DNA from: Ignavibacteriales bacterium
GTDB taxonomy: Bacteria; Bacteroidota; Ignavibacteria; T3Sed10-11
Direction of reading: 5' to 3'
NCBI GenBank assembly: GCA_003560935.1
Contig: PWJF01000272.1
Location: 1-16,092, forward strand
Length of the DNA stretch: 16,092 nt
The stretch's first letter is position 1, and each line of letters opens with the position of its first letter. Of the stretch, positions 7,151 to 13,470 are shown piece by piece. Both the position numbers and the translations under genes were made by a program. A model generated the notes under the pieces. It saw only the letters and a program-made list of their open reading frames with translations. It made no database searches and was not told where the DNA came from.

Positions 7151-8869
7151 ATGATCAAAAACTACATACCCATACTCTCCTGGCTACCGAATTACGATCG
7201 CAACAATCTGCACGGCGATATGTCGGCAGGCTTGACCGTCGGTGTCATGCTCATCCCCCAGGGTATGGCATATGCGATGCTCGCCGGTCTGCCGCCTATT
7301 TACGGGTTGTACGCGTCATTAGTACCGCTTTTCCTTTATGCGATATTCGGTACATCCCGGCAGCTCGCGGTCGGACCGGTTGCCATGGTTGCCTTGATGG
7401 TTGCGGCAGGTGTGAGCTCCCTTGCCGATCCAGGTACGGACGAATATATCACGCTGGCTATACTGCTTGCGTTCATGATCGGTGTAATTCAGTTTAGTAT
7501 GGGTGTGTTGCGTATGGGATTTCTTGTAAATTTTCTCTCGCATCCGGTGATCACCGGATTCACCTCTGCCGCCGCGATCATTATAGGCTTCAGTCAGCTC
7601 CAGCATCTACTCGGCATATCTCTTCCCCGGACAAATCAAATTCATGAGATAGTGTATCATGCAATCCGGAATATCGGTAATATTAACATTCCGACGTTTC
7701 TGCTTGGGGTTACGGGCATTGCCGTTATCATGTATCTGAAAAAATGGAAAAAGACTTTTCCTGCACAATTGATTGCCGTTGTTATAGGAATTCTTACGGT
7801 TTGGTTATTGGGATTATACGATAAAGGCGTTCGTATTGTCGGTGACGTCCCCGATGGATTGCCGTCGTTTGCCGTCCCAGTTATAGATATAGATACGATG
7901 AAATCCTTGCTTCCTATTGCTCTCGCTATTTCATTGGTGAGTTTTATGGAATCCATCGCCGTAGCGAAAGCGATGGTGCAGCGGCACCGCGATTACAAGC
8001 TTGATTCAAATCAGGAACTGATCGGACTCGGTGCGGCAAATATCGGCGGTGCATTCTTTCAATCGTTTCCCGTCACCGGCGGGTTTTCACGTACTGCCGT
8101 TAATGATCAGGCGGGAGCAAAAACCGGACTTACTTCCATTATAAGCGCATCTCTTATCGGTATCACATTGCTTTTCCTTACACCGCTGTTTACCTATCTT
8201 CCGAATGCAATACTCGCCGCTGTTATATTGGTGGCGGTATTCGGATTGATCGATATTAAGGAGATGAGGTTTCTCTGGAACACCAAGCGCGAAGACTTTG
8301 CCATGCTTGCGATCACGTTTCTCGCTACTCTCTTTATCGGGATCGAGGAGGGAATTGCAACGGGAGTCGTTATCTCTCTTGTGATGGTCGTGTACCGAAG
8401 CACAAAGCCCCATGTAGCTGTACTCGGCAAACTGCCCGGCACGAATACGTACAGGAATATCAAACGGTTTCCCCAAGCCGAAGAGCGCGACGATGTTTTA
8501 ATCATTCGTTTCGATTCGCAGTTATATTTTGCCAATGTAGAGTATTTCAAGGAGACACTTCGAAAACTCGAAGAAGAAAAGGATGCCCCGCTGAAGCTCG
8601 TGATCATCGATGCAGCAAGCATTACATCGATCGATGCAAGCGGCATCCATGCGCTGAAAGAAATCATCGACGTTTATAAGAAGCACGGCATTACGCTTTA
8701 TTTAACCGGTGTTATCGGACCCGTTCGCGATGCACTTTCCCGAGCAGGAATAATTCAGTATCTTGGCGAAGAGCACTTCTTCCTCGACGTGAGCGAAGCT
8801 ATGGAGTGCGGTATCGATCGCAAAAAACGAAAACCGCTCAAAGATTATACATTGCAGACTAACCGATGA
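7151..8869 (+). CDS. SulP/SLC26-family anion transporter with STAS domain
   Basis: A 572-residue inner-membrane transporter. The signature P-Q-G-M-A-Y-A-M-L-A-G-L-P-P, then Y-G-L-Y-A-S-L-V-P and G-T-S-R-Q-L-A-V-G-P-V-A, is at about residues 37-80. About a dozen hydrophobic segments run to residue 425. A C-terminal STAS domain (about 447-555) is clear from I-R-F-D-S-Q-L-Y-F-A-N and I-T-S-I-D-A-S-G-I-H-A-L. SulP proteins carry sulfate, bicarbonate or other anions. Next to a persulfide dioxygenase, the natural proposal is export of the sulfite/sulfate/thiosulfate produced, or sulfate uptake; direction and substrate are inference. It starts nine bases after the dioxygenase stop with no ribosome binding site of its own, suggesting translational coupling. 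Its stop overlaps the next start (ATGA). Confidence 0.92.
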   Translation: MIKNYIPILSWLPNYDRNNLHGDMSAGLTVGVMLIPQGMAYAMLAGLPPIYGLYASLVPLFLYAIFGTSRQLAVGPVAMVALMVAAGVSSLADPGTDEYITLAILLAFMIGVIQFSMGVLRMGFLVNFLSHPVITGFTSAAAIIIGFSQLQHLLGISLPRTNQIHEIVYHAIRNIGNINIPTFLLGVTGIAVIMYLKKWKKTFPAQLIAVVIGILTVWLLGLYDKGVRIVGDVPDGLPSFAVPVIDIDTMKSLLPIALAISLVSFMESIAVAKAMVQRHRDYKLDSNQELIGLGAANIGGAFFQSFPVTGGFSRTAVNDQAGAKTGLTSIISASLIGITLLFLTPLFTYLPNAILAAVILVAVFGLIDIKEMRFLWNTKREDFAMLAITFLATLFIGIEEGIATGVVISLVMVVYRSTKPHVAVLGKLPGTNTYRNIKRFPQAEERDDVLIIRFDSQLYFANVEYFKETLRKLEEEKDAPLKLVIIDAASITSIDASGIHALKEIIDVYKKHGITLYLTGVIGPVRDALSRAGIIQYLGEEHFFLDVSEAMECGIDRKKRKPLKDYTLQTNR

Positions 8870-9465
8870 AAGAGAAATGGAACGAACGGTATGCATCGCC
8901 GGATTTCATCTACGGTACCGAACCGAACGCATTCTTCAAGCAACAGTTGAATAAATATACACCCGGACGGCTTTTGCTGCCGGGCGAAGGCGAAGGCCGT
9001 AATGCCGTCTACGCGGCGAAACATGGGTGGACAGTCGACGCGTTTGACTTAAGCAAACAAGCAATGAAGAAAGCACAGTACCTTGCCCGTAGTCGTAATG
9101 TAAAAATAAACTATACCAAGGCAACCTACGAAGAGTATAACTATCCCCATCACACCTATGATGCAGTCGGCCTGATCTATGCACACATGCCTTCGATCGT
9201 ACGCTCAATCATACATAAACAACTTATACAGTCGCTCAAACCGAGTGGCGTGATCATTCTTGAAGCATTTCACAAAGATCAGCTCAATTATACCTCCGGC
9301 GGTCCGAAAGATATCGATATGTTGTTTGATGAAGATGAGCTTGCATCGGATTTCGAGGGAATAGATATATTACTTCTCGAAAAAAGGAAAATCCATTTAC
9401 AGGAAGGGACGTTCCACTCCGGCGATGCTGTTGTGGTTCAGATGTTAGGAAAAGCAACCAGCTGA
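8866..9465 (+). CDS. Class I SAM-dependent methyltransferase
   Basis: A 199-residue soluble methyltransferase. Motif I is R-L-L-L-P-G-E-G-E-G-R-N-A-V-Y-A-A (about 35-51), with an acidic residue ending strand 2 at D61 (V-D-A-F-D-L-S) and motif IV-like Y-D-A-V-G-L-I-Y-A-H at about 98-107. The N-terminus (W-N-E-R-Y-A-S-P-D-F-I-Y-G-T-E-P-N-A-F) is typical of TehB/thiopurine-methyltransferase-like small enzymes. The ATG overlaps the SulP stop codon by four bases, so it is co-translated with a sulfur transporter. A role methylating sulfide or another thiol as detoxification is attractive from the context but is inference; the sequence only supports a small-molecule methyltransferase. Confidence 0.82.
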   Translation: MKEKWNERYASPDFIYGTEPNAFFKQQLNKYTPGRLLLPGEGEGRNAVYAAKHGWTVDAFDLSKQAMKKAQYLARSRNVKINYTKATYEEYNYPHHTYDAVGLIYAHMPSIVRSIIHKQLIQSLKPSGVIILEAFHKDQLNYTSGGPKDIDMLFDEDELASDFEGIDILLLEKRKIHLQEGTFHSGDAVVVQMLGKATS

Positions 9466-9523
9466 ACCGCATTATGTACATATTTAAAAACTTAAAATTT
9501 TCAACGATACATGAGAAGAAACT

Positions 9524-10525
9524 ATGATACAAAATAAACTCTCACATCCTTTTATTTTATTACTTTACCTAATCACAACAATTCACCACGCCGAAGCACA
9601 TCCGGATTCGACCTCTGCACCGGAGCAGTATCCTCAATTCCGCGTGGTCGGATTTCTCCAGCAGCAATTTATCGACGATTACACGACCGGAATATCCTCA
9701 CAATTTATTATCCATCGCGCCCGGGTAGGCGTTGCCGGCAGGATTACTGACCGGATCGGCGTAAATATTGTTGGTGGTGCAACGGAGCCTCCGGATGATA
9801 CTCCCCGGTTAGTCAACGCTTTTGTCGATATAAACCTACATCAATTGATGAACATTCGAACGGGACAATTTCTCGTTCCGTTTGGGATTGAAGGGCCGGA
9901 AGTGATTATATTCAACCCTGCAATCGAGCGGAGTACCGCGCTTCGACGATTGAACACATTTAGAATGTTCAGGGATATCGGTGTACAACTCAGCGGCCGT
10001 TATTCGACATTATCATATGCATTTGCCATGGTAAACGGCACCGGTGCTAATCCAACAGTGAATACCCCGAACAATGATCTCGTGGGACGCATTGCCATCG
10101 AACCTATAAACGGATTTGAGGTAGGCGTCTCCGGACATCTCGGGTATTTCCAGTCTCAAACCGACGAAACCCGTCGCCTCAATAGAATAGGTTTTGACTT
10201 CAATTACGGTCGAGAACTGTTCATAGTTCGAGGAGAATATATCATAAGACGGGATGAGAATCTATCAGATAACTATCTCACGCACGCCGGCGGTTATCTA
10301 TTAGGAGGTCTGAGAATCGACAATAATTGGGAGTTACTCGGTCGTGTTGAACGGTACGAACCCGATACATCGGCAGATAACAATCGGTATACGGGAATAA
10401 CGCTGGGCTTTAATTACTATATCAAAGGTCAAACCCGTATTTCAGCCAATTACGAATTCCGAACCGATAACAATTTTTCCGCTCTCGGAAATTTATTAAC
10501 CGTTCAAATGCAGCTCGCACTGTAA
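9524..10525 (+). CDS. Outer-membrane porin, phosphate-selective O/P-like
   Basis: A 333-residue beta-barrel protein. A signal peptide occupies residues 1-25 (hydrophobic core F-I-L-L-L-Y-L-I, cleavage expected after A-E-A25). The mature part has alternating amphipathic strands such as F-R-V-V-G-F-L-Q-Q-Q-F, F-I-I-H-R-A-R-V-G-V-A-G-R-I and I-R-T-G-Q-F-L-V-P-F-G. The R-x-G-Q-F-x-x-P-F-G motif and the following E-x-x-x-F segment are characteristic of the OprO/OprP family. The chain ends in a hydrophobic strand (T-V-Q-M-Q-L-A-L) without the usual terminal Phe. It probably provides an outer-membrane route for oxyanions; selectivity for phosphate should not be assumed in this sulfur-related setting. 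It starts 58 bases after the methyltransferase with a weak GAGAAG site, and may belong to the same transcript. Confidence 0.8.
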   Translation: MIQNKLSHPFILLLYLITTIHHAEAHPDSTSAPEQYPQFRVVGFLQQQFIDDYTTGISSQFIIHRARVGVAGRITDRIGVNIVGGATEPPDDTPRLVNAFVDINLHQLMNIRTGQFLVPFGIEGPEVIIFNPAIERSTALRRLNTFRMFRDIGVQLSGRYSTLSYAFAMVNGTGANPTVNTPNNDLVGRIAIEPINGFEVGVSGHLGYFQSQTDETRRLNRIGFDFNYGRELFIVRGEYIIRRDENLSDNYLTHAGGYLLGGLRIDNNWELLGRVERYEPDTSADNNRYTGITLGFNYYIKGQTRISANYEFRTDNNFSALGNLLTVQMQLAL

Positions 10526-10539
10526 ACTAAGTTTCATTC

Positions 10540-11742
10540 ATGCAACAAAGTCTCAAACATAACTGGAAACAATTCACGCTGCTTGTCGTCATAAACGGGT
10601 TTGTCGGCGGAATGGTCGGCATGGAGCGAACGATCCTGCCCGAGATTGCCGAGACGGAATTCCACATCGCTGCACGGACGGCAATCCTATCTTTTATTAT
10701 CGTATTCGGTATTACCAAAGCGCTTGCAAATTATTTTGCGGGACGACTTGCTGACACTGTCGGCAGAAAGAACATGCTCATTACCGGATGGGTATTCGGG
10801 CTGCCCGTTCCTTTCTTGCTAATGTATGCACCGGACTGGAACTGGATTGTATTTACCAATGTACTGCTCGGGATCAATCAGGGACTTGCATGGTCGACTG
10901 CCGTCATTATGAAGATCGACCTTGTCGGTGAAAAAGATCGCGGACTTGCTATGGGTCTGAACGAGTTTGCCGGGTATATCGCGGTTGCGGCGCTTGCGTT
11001 TATCACGGGATATGTTGCGGCTGAATACGGTCTACGTCCGTATCCGTTTATCATCGGTATCGCAATGGCAGTTGCCGGTCTGCTTCTGACGATCTTTTTT
11101 GTAAAAGATACGGAGACATTCGTTCAGCATGAAAACAAAATCACGACAAATAATAAATCAAAAGACGGAAAAATATTTCTCCGTACAACGGTAACCGATA
11201 GAAACCTGTCATCCATTACGCACGCGGGGTTTGTTACCAATTTCAAGGATGGTATGGCATGGGGAATATTTCCTTTGTTCCTTGTAGGGATGGGGATGAC
11301 GTTAAGTCAGGTAGGTCTGATCGCTGCTGTGTATCCTGCTATGTGGGGAATCGGTCAGTTAGCAAGCGGGAAACTATCCGATTATACGGGACGCAAACGA
11401 ATGATCGTGTCGGGGATGTCGGTGCAGGGTGGGTCACTTTTATTATTCAGAATATCGACCGGCTATCCGGCATTTATCATAACTGCGGCTTTGCTTGGTA
11501 TCGGCACGGCAATGGTGTATCCCACATTTCTCGCTGCAATAGCCGATATTGCCCACCCGCAGGAACGGGCAGAAACCATTGGCGTGTTTCGACTCTGGCG
11601 AGACAGCGGGTATGCATTCGGAGCACTGGCAAGCGGCATACTTGCCGACTTTTTCTCACTCACCACTGCCATCGTCATAACAGGGATCATAGCATTGCTG
11701 TCATCGTTCGTACTGCAAGTCCGAATGGTTCTGGAAAATTAG
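10540..11742 (+). CDS. Major facilitator superfamily transporter
   Basis: A 400-residue inner-membrane protein with about 12 hydrophobic helices. Both copies of the MFS motif A are visible: G-R-L-A-D-T-V-G-R-K at residues 68-77 and G-K-L-S-D-Y-T-G-R-K at about 277-286, each in the loop between helices 2-3 of its half. A polar linker rich in K, N and T (about residues 192-216) separates the halves. The gene begins 14 bases after the porin stop, so the porin and MFS protein are probably co-expressed as an inner/outer membrane pair. The substrate cannot be read from the sequence. No clear ribosome binding site precedes the ATG, and no intrinsic terminator follows. Confidence 0.87.
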   Translation: MQQSLKHNWKQFTLLVVINGFVGGMVGMERTILPEIAETEFHIAARTAILSFIIVFGITKALANYFAGRLADTVGRKNMLITGWVFGLPVPFLLMYAPDWNWIVFTNVLLGINQGLAWSTAVIMKIDLVGEKDRGLAMGLNEFAGYIAVAALAFITGYVAAEYGLRPYPFIIGIAMAVAGLLLTIFFVKDTETFVQHENKITTNNKSKDGKIFLRTTVTDRNLSSITHAGFVTNFKDGMAWGIFPLFLVGMGMTLSQVGLIAAVYPAMWGIGQLASGKLSDYTGRKRMIVSGMSVQGGSLLLFRISTGYPAFIITAALLGIGTAMVYPTFLAAIADIAHPQERAETIGVFRLWRDSGYAFGALASGILADFFSLTTAIVITGIIALLSSFVLQVRMVLEN

Positions 11743-11803
11743 TCATATTCTCATTATCATTTATTGGATAGCCACCAAAATATAAAAATAAGGAGATCAA
11801 AAA

Positions 11804-12604
11804 ATTACCATTCCCCTCTCCCCCGTCGATTATATCTTCACCGGTGCAGGTTCACAGCCGATAACGTTTGTTTTTTCGTATAACACAAGATTCGATCACC
11901 GGCATTTACAGAACAGTCTTGATAGATTGCTTGAACATTTCCCCGTCATACAAAGTAAGTATTGTGGTTTGTTTGTAAGTGAAAAACGTACCGGTAGGGA
12001 TAGAGTTTCCCTCAATATTACGCGAGAATACCTACCTCAGAACACGGTAAAATCACATATGGCAGATATCAAACAAAAACGGGATATCTCAGTCAGTGAG
12101 AACGATGTTATTACCGCAATGCTCTGGAAGAAGTATATTCCGGCATGGAGAAAAAAACATAACGACCAGAACGTATATATCACCCTTCCGTTTGATTTTC
12201 GGCGTGTATTAACCGGTTTTCCGAAAAATTACTTTGGATGCGCGCTTGCTTTCGCAACAACGGAAACGACGTATGCGCATCTTCACAATGCATCCGTTGA
12301 AGATGTGGCGGTATTAATTAAAAAAACGATTGCAGGTGTCAAGGAAAAGTACATCAGACGTTCATTATCCACTTTGGAAAACTTCCGGCTGCAGGACGGC
12401 ATCGACGCAACTGAACATATTCACCTACGACATCCACACAATGGCATGATAGTTACAAATCTATCCCGCTTACCGATCCGCGATCTTGATTTCGGCACGG
12501 GTGCACCGGATAATTTTCTGTCATATGCCGAAGTAGCACGAAGTGCCGCCATATTGCCAGCACACAATGGTGTGGAGCTATATGTAGTTCATCCTACCGA
12601 TTGA
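11804..12604 (+). CDS. Truncated BAHD-like acyltransferase, possibly decaying
   Basis: An open frame whose product resembles BAHD/HxxxD acyltransferases. Visible parts: an N-terminal block (I-P-L-S-P-V-D-Y-I-F-T-G, then F-S-Y-N-T-R-F-D and a helix ending H-F-P-V-I-Q-S-K), a mid block (S-E-N-D-V-I-T-A-M-L-W), P-x-N-Y-F-G (about 143-145) followed by a Y-I-R-R-S-L helix, and D-F-G-T-G (about 229-233), a variant of the family's DFGWG. The HxxxD catalytic segment, normally between the first two blocks, is absent; the protein is about 266 residues against roughly 430 for the family. There is no ATG, GTG or TTG before the conserved N-terminal block. AGGAG at 11791-11795 points to an ATT at 11804 as start. 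A TTG at 11927 would remove 41 conserved residues. Either a rare ATT start with a structural/non-catalytic role, or a pseudogene. Confidence 0.5.
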   Translation: MTIPLSPVDYIFTGAGSQPITFVFSYNTRFDHRHLQNSLDRLLEHFPVIQSKYCGLFVSEKRTGRDRVSLNITREYLPQNTVKSHMADIKQKRDISVSENDVITAMLWKKYIPAWRKKHNDQNVYITLPFDFRRVLTGFPKNYFGCALAFATTETTYAHLHNASVEDVAVLIKKTIAGVKEKYIRRSLSTLENFRLQDGIDATEHIHLRHPHNGMIVTNLSRLPIRDLDFGTGAPDNFLSYAEVARSAAILPAHNGVELYVVHPTD

Positions 12605-12642
12605 TAGATATCGAATTTTTTTTATATTTTTTTCCTAACCTC

Positions 12643-12673
12643 TTGACATATAACTCACATTTTACTACCTTTA
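12643..12673 (+). promoter_or_regulatory. Promoter of the tusA-metY operon leader
   Basis: TTG of TTGACA (12643-12648) and TACCTTTA (12666-12673), separated by 20 bases after the TTG, match the Bacteroidota-type TTTG / TAnnTTTG promoter in seven of eight positions of the downstream box. The TTGACA is also a perfect classical -35. Transcription would start near 12680, about 18 bases before the leader reading frame, and read through both terminators of the leader. Confidence 0.6.
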
Positions 12674-12697
12674 CCACAGTAAAGTAAAATTCAAAAC

Positions 12698-12793
12698 ATG
12701 AAAAATACTAAATTACATAAAGAGATTAATAAAGGCATGTGCCTTTGTAGGATGGGGATGCGAATGCATTCTCCGGCGGAGGGCACGGTCTGA
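12698..12793 (+). CDS. Met/Cys-rich leader peptide (attenuator uORF)
   Basis: A 31-codon frame, ATG at 12698 to TGA at 12791-12793. The first 13 residues are lysine/asparagine-rich and neutral for control. Residues 14-23 are M-C-L-C-R-M-G-M-R-M, that is four Met and two Cys codons in ten (ATG at 12737, 12752, 12758, 12764; TGC at 12740; TGT at 12746). The tail is H-S-P-A-E-G-T-V. The stop codon lies seven bases beyond the segment that can form the antiterminator (12777-12784), so a ribosome finishing the peptide would mask it, while one stalled on the Met/Cys codons would leave it free. This is the logic of trp/his-type leader peptides. There is no Shine-Dalgarno sequence before the ATG, which is common in Bacteroidota. 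The product itself is probably not functional. Confidence 0.6.
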   Translation: MKNTKLHKEINKGMCLCRMGMRMHSPAEGTV

Positions 12794-12846
12794 TTAAATA
12801 ACCATATAACTACAACCTAATCACTACTTGCAAAGCCCTCCGGGAA
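12731..12846 (+). promoter_or_regulatory. Attenuator: alternating complementary segments of the Met/Cys leader
   Basis: Five segments can pair in sequence: 0, AAAGGC (12731-12736); 1, GCCTTT (12741-12746); 2, CGGAGGGC (12777-12784); 3, GCCCTCCG (12835-12842); 4, GAGGGC (12856-12861). 0:1 and 3:4 are perfect hairpins. 1:2 forms six pairs including two G-U. 2:3 is a perfect eight-base antiterminator that excludes the 3:4 terminator. An extra hairpin 12754-12761/12766-12773 covers the last Met codons. The Cys codons lie within segment 1 and the Met codons just before segment 2. A ribosome slow at Met or Cys would release segment 2 to pair with 3 and allow read-through. Pairings are read by eye; energies were not computed. 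Confidence 0.6.
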
Positions 12847-12867
12847 TATTCTCGTGAGGGCTTTTTT
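12832..12867 (+). terminator. Intrinsic terminator of the Met/Cys attenuator
   Basis: AAAGCCCTC (12832-12840) pairs perfectly with GAGGGCTTT (12856-12864). The stem continues inward as CGGGAA/TTCTCG with one G-U pair and one bulged base at 12855, about 15 pairs in all. Six T follow (12862-12867). There is no complete protein gene immediately upstream other than the leader peptide, so it acts on the leader transcript. Confidence 0.85.
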
Positions 12868-12877
12868 ATATATACAG

Positions 12878-12894
12878 GCGACGCGACTCGTCGC
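12878..12894 (+). other. Short GC-rich hairpin between the two switches
   Basis: GCGACG (12878-12883) and CGTCGC (12889-12894) form a six-pair stem with a five-base loop, between the first terminator and the S-box. It has no T-run. It may insulate the two RNA domains or be a small dispersed palindrome; only the inverted repeat is certain. Confidence 0.4.
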
Positions 12895-12909
12895 ACTACA
12901 TAACATAAG

Positions 12910-13067
12910 TTCTCATCGAGAAAGGCGGAGGGAGCAGGCCCTACGATGCCTTAGCAACCGGTTCCGTCCCGGATAATAGAGACGGGATGCCAAGGTGCTA
13001 CATCCTGCCCATCTCATCCCGCCCCGATAGCTATCCGGGTCGGGACGGGAAATGGGAAAGATGAGAA
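12910..13067 (+). promoter_or_regulatory. SAM-I (S-box) riboswitch aptamer
   Basis: All S-box landmarks are present in order. P1 is TTCTCATC (12910-12917) with GATGAGAA (13060-13067). Then come the conserved GGCGGAGGGA and GGCCC, GATGCC with AGCAACC, the P3 stem CCGTC/GACGG (12964-12968/12981-12985), the core AAGGTGCTA (12992-13000) with TCCTGC, and a long P4. It binds S-adenosylmethionine and normally shuts off methionine/sulfur genes when SAM is plentiful (family knowledge). The 3' strand of P1 is shared with an antiterminator (13065-13074 pairing 13084-13093 in nine of ten positions) that competes with the following terminator. The downstream operon ends in metY, a classic S-box target. 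Confidence 0.95.
13008..13056 (+). repeat. Extended palindromic P4 arm of the riboswitch
   Basis: Nested inverted repeats: CCCAT/ATGGG (13008-13012/13052-13056), TCCCG/CGGGA (13017-13021/13046-13050), CCCGA/TCGGG (13023-13027/13040-13044), and the self-complementary GATAGCTATC (13026-13035) in the tip. P4 in S-box RNAs is variable, so the fold is acceptable, but it is longer than usual, and CCCGATAGCTATC resembles a dispersed palindrome that may have inserted into the tip. Confidence 0.5.
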
Positions 13068-13083
13068 GACGGTTTTGTTAATC

Positions 13084-13121
13084 AACCCTCTTCGGTATGC
13101 TTTCCCGGTGAGGGTTTTTTT
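13084..13121 (+). terminator. Riboswitch-controlled intrinsic terminator
   Basis: AACCCTC (13084-13090) pairs with GAGGGTT (13110-13116), followed by a run of seven T (13115-13121). Its 5' arm can instead pair with GAAGACGGTT (13065-13074), which includes the 3' side of the aptamer P1 stem, giving the usual S-box choice between antiterminator (no SAM) and terminator (SAM bound). Confidence 0.88.
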
Positions 13122-13129
13122 ATTGAGTA

Positions 13130-13156
13130 TTGATTATTTCTTATTGATGATATAAT
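13130..13156 (+). promoter_or_regulatory. Possible second promoter below both switches
   Basis: A perfect TATAAT (13151-13156) with TTGATT (13130-13135) 15 bases upstream lies after the second terminator and before tusA. Spacing is shorter than ideal and the region is AT-rich, so it may be chance. If real, it would give basal transcription that escapes both attenuators. Confidence 0.25.
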
Positions 13157-13161
13157 AAATG

Positions 13162-13181
13162 AAGGTCTTGGTAACAAGCTT
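13162..13181 (+). other. GNRA-capped hairpin in the tusA 5' leader
   Basis: CTTG (13167-13170) and CAAG (13175-13178) close a GTAA tetraloop. The stem is extended below a two-base bulge by AAG (13162-13164) with CTT (13179-13181). It ends 12 bases before the tusA ribosome binding site. It may protect the 5' end of the operon mRNA or be incidental. Confidence 0.35.
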
Positions 13182-13202
13182 TACTAACTAATGGGAGGAA
13201 AT

Positions 13203-13448
13203 ATGTCAACTAACGAAATAACTGTTTACCGAACTCTCGATGTTACAAATACATTTTGCCCTGTTCCCGTAATCCGGGCGCAGGAAGCCATCCGGGAAAT
13301 ACCGGTCGGTGAAGTGCTGGAACTGATTGCCACAGATGAAGGATCCAGAGGAGATATACCTGCATGGGCAAAGAATAATGCTCACGAACTCATCGAAGCA
13401 ACAGAAGATAATGGAATATTCAAGTTCTATATACGGCGAAATAAATAA
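13203..13448 (+). CDS. tusA: TusA-family sulfur carrier protein
   Basis: An 81-residue TusA/SirA-like protein. The hallmark C19-P-V-P22 (from D-V-T-N-T-F-C-P-V-P-V-I-R-A-Q-E-A-I) is followed by the family helix and the G-E-V-L-E-L-I-A-T-D-E-G-S-R-G-D-I-P-A-W segment. Cys19 is expected to carry a persulfide that is handed to acceptor proteins. Start: a longer frame begins at 13191, but GGGAGG at 13193-13198 lies inside it and is placed to serve the ATG at 13203. First gene behind the SAM-I riboswitch and followed by a DsrE-type protein, so it is more likely to serve sulfur assimilation than tRNA thiolation; that is inference from context. Confidence 0.9.
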   Translation: MSTNEITVYRTLDVTNTFCPVPVIRAQEAIREIPVGEVLELIATDEGSRGDIPAWAKNNAHELIEATEDNGIFKFYIRRNK

Positions 13449-13470
13449 TCAGGTATAGGAGGGATAGACA

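Noticed and set aside
8194..8667. 157-residue minus-strand open frame
   Set aside because: Antisense shadow of the SulP gene; Ser/Ile/Thr-rich low-complexity translation with no motif.
11259..11771. 170-residue plus-strand open frame
   Set aside because: Frame-shifted shadow of the MFS gene; Arg/Cys/His-rich and without a start site.
12804..12813. TATAACTAC in the leader resembles part of the ArsR operator
   Set aside because: Only nine AT-rich bases match, there is no palindrome, and it lies inside the transcribed leader between attenuator segments; most likely chance.
12717..12867. Considered as a second riboswitch (SAM-II or other known class) rather than a leader peptide
   Set aside because: A CTGATTAAATAACC stretch loosely recalls SAM-II but the remaining conserved elements and their order are missing, while the in-frame Met/Cys codons and the stop-codon position fit ribosome-mediated attenuation. 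A covariance-model search would settle it.
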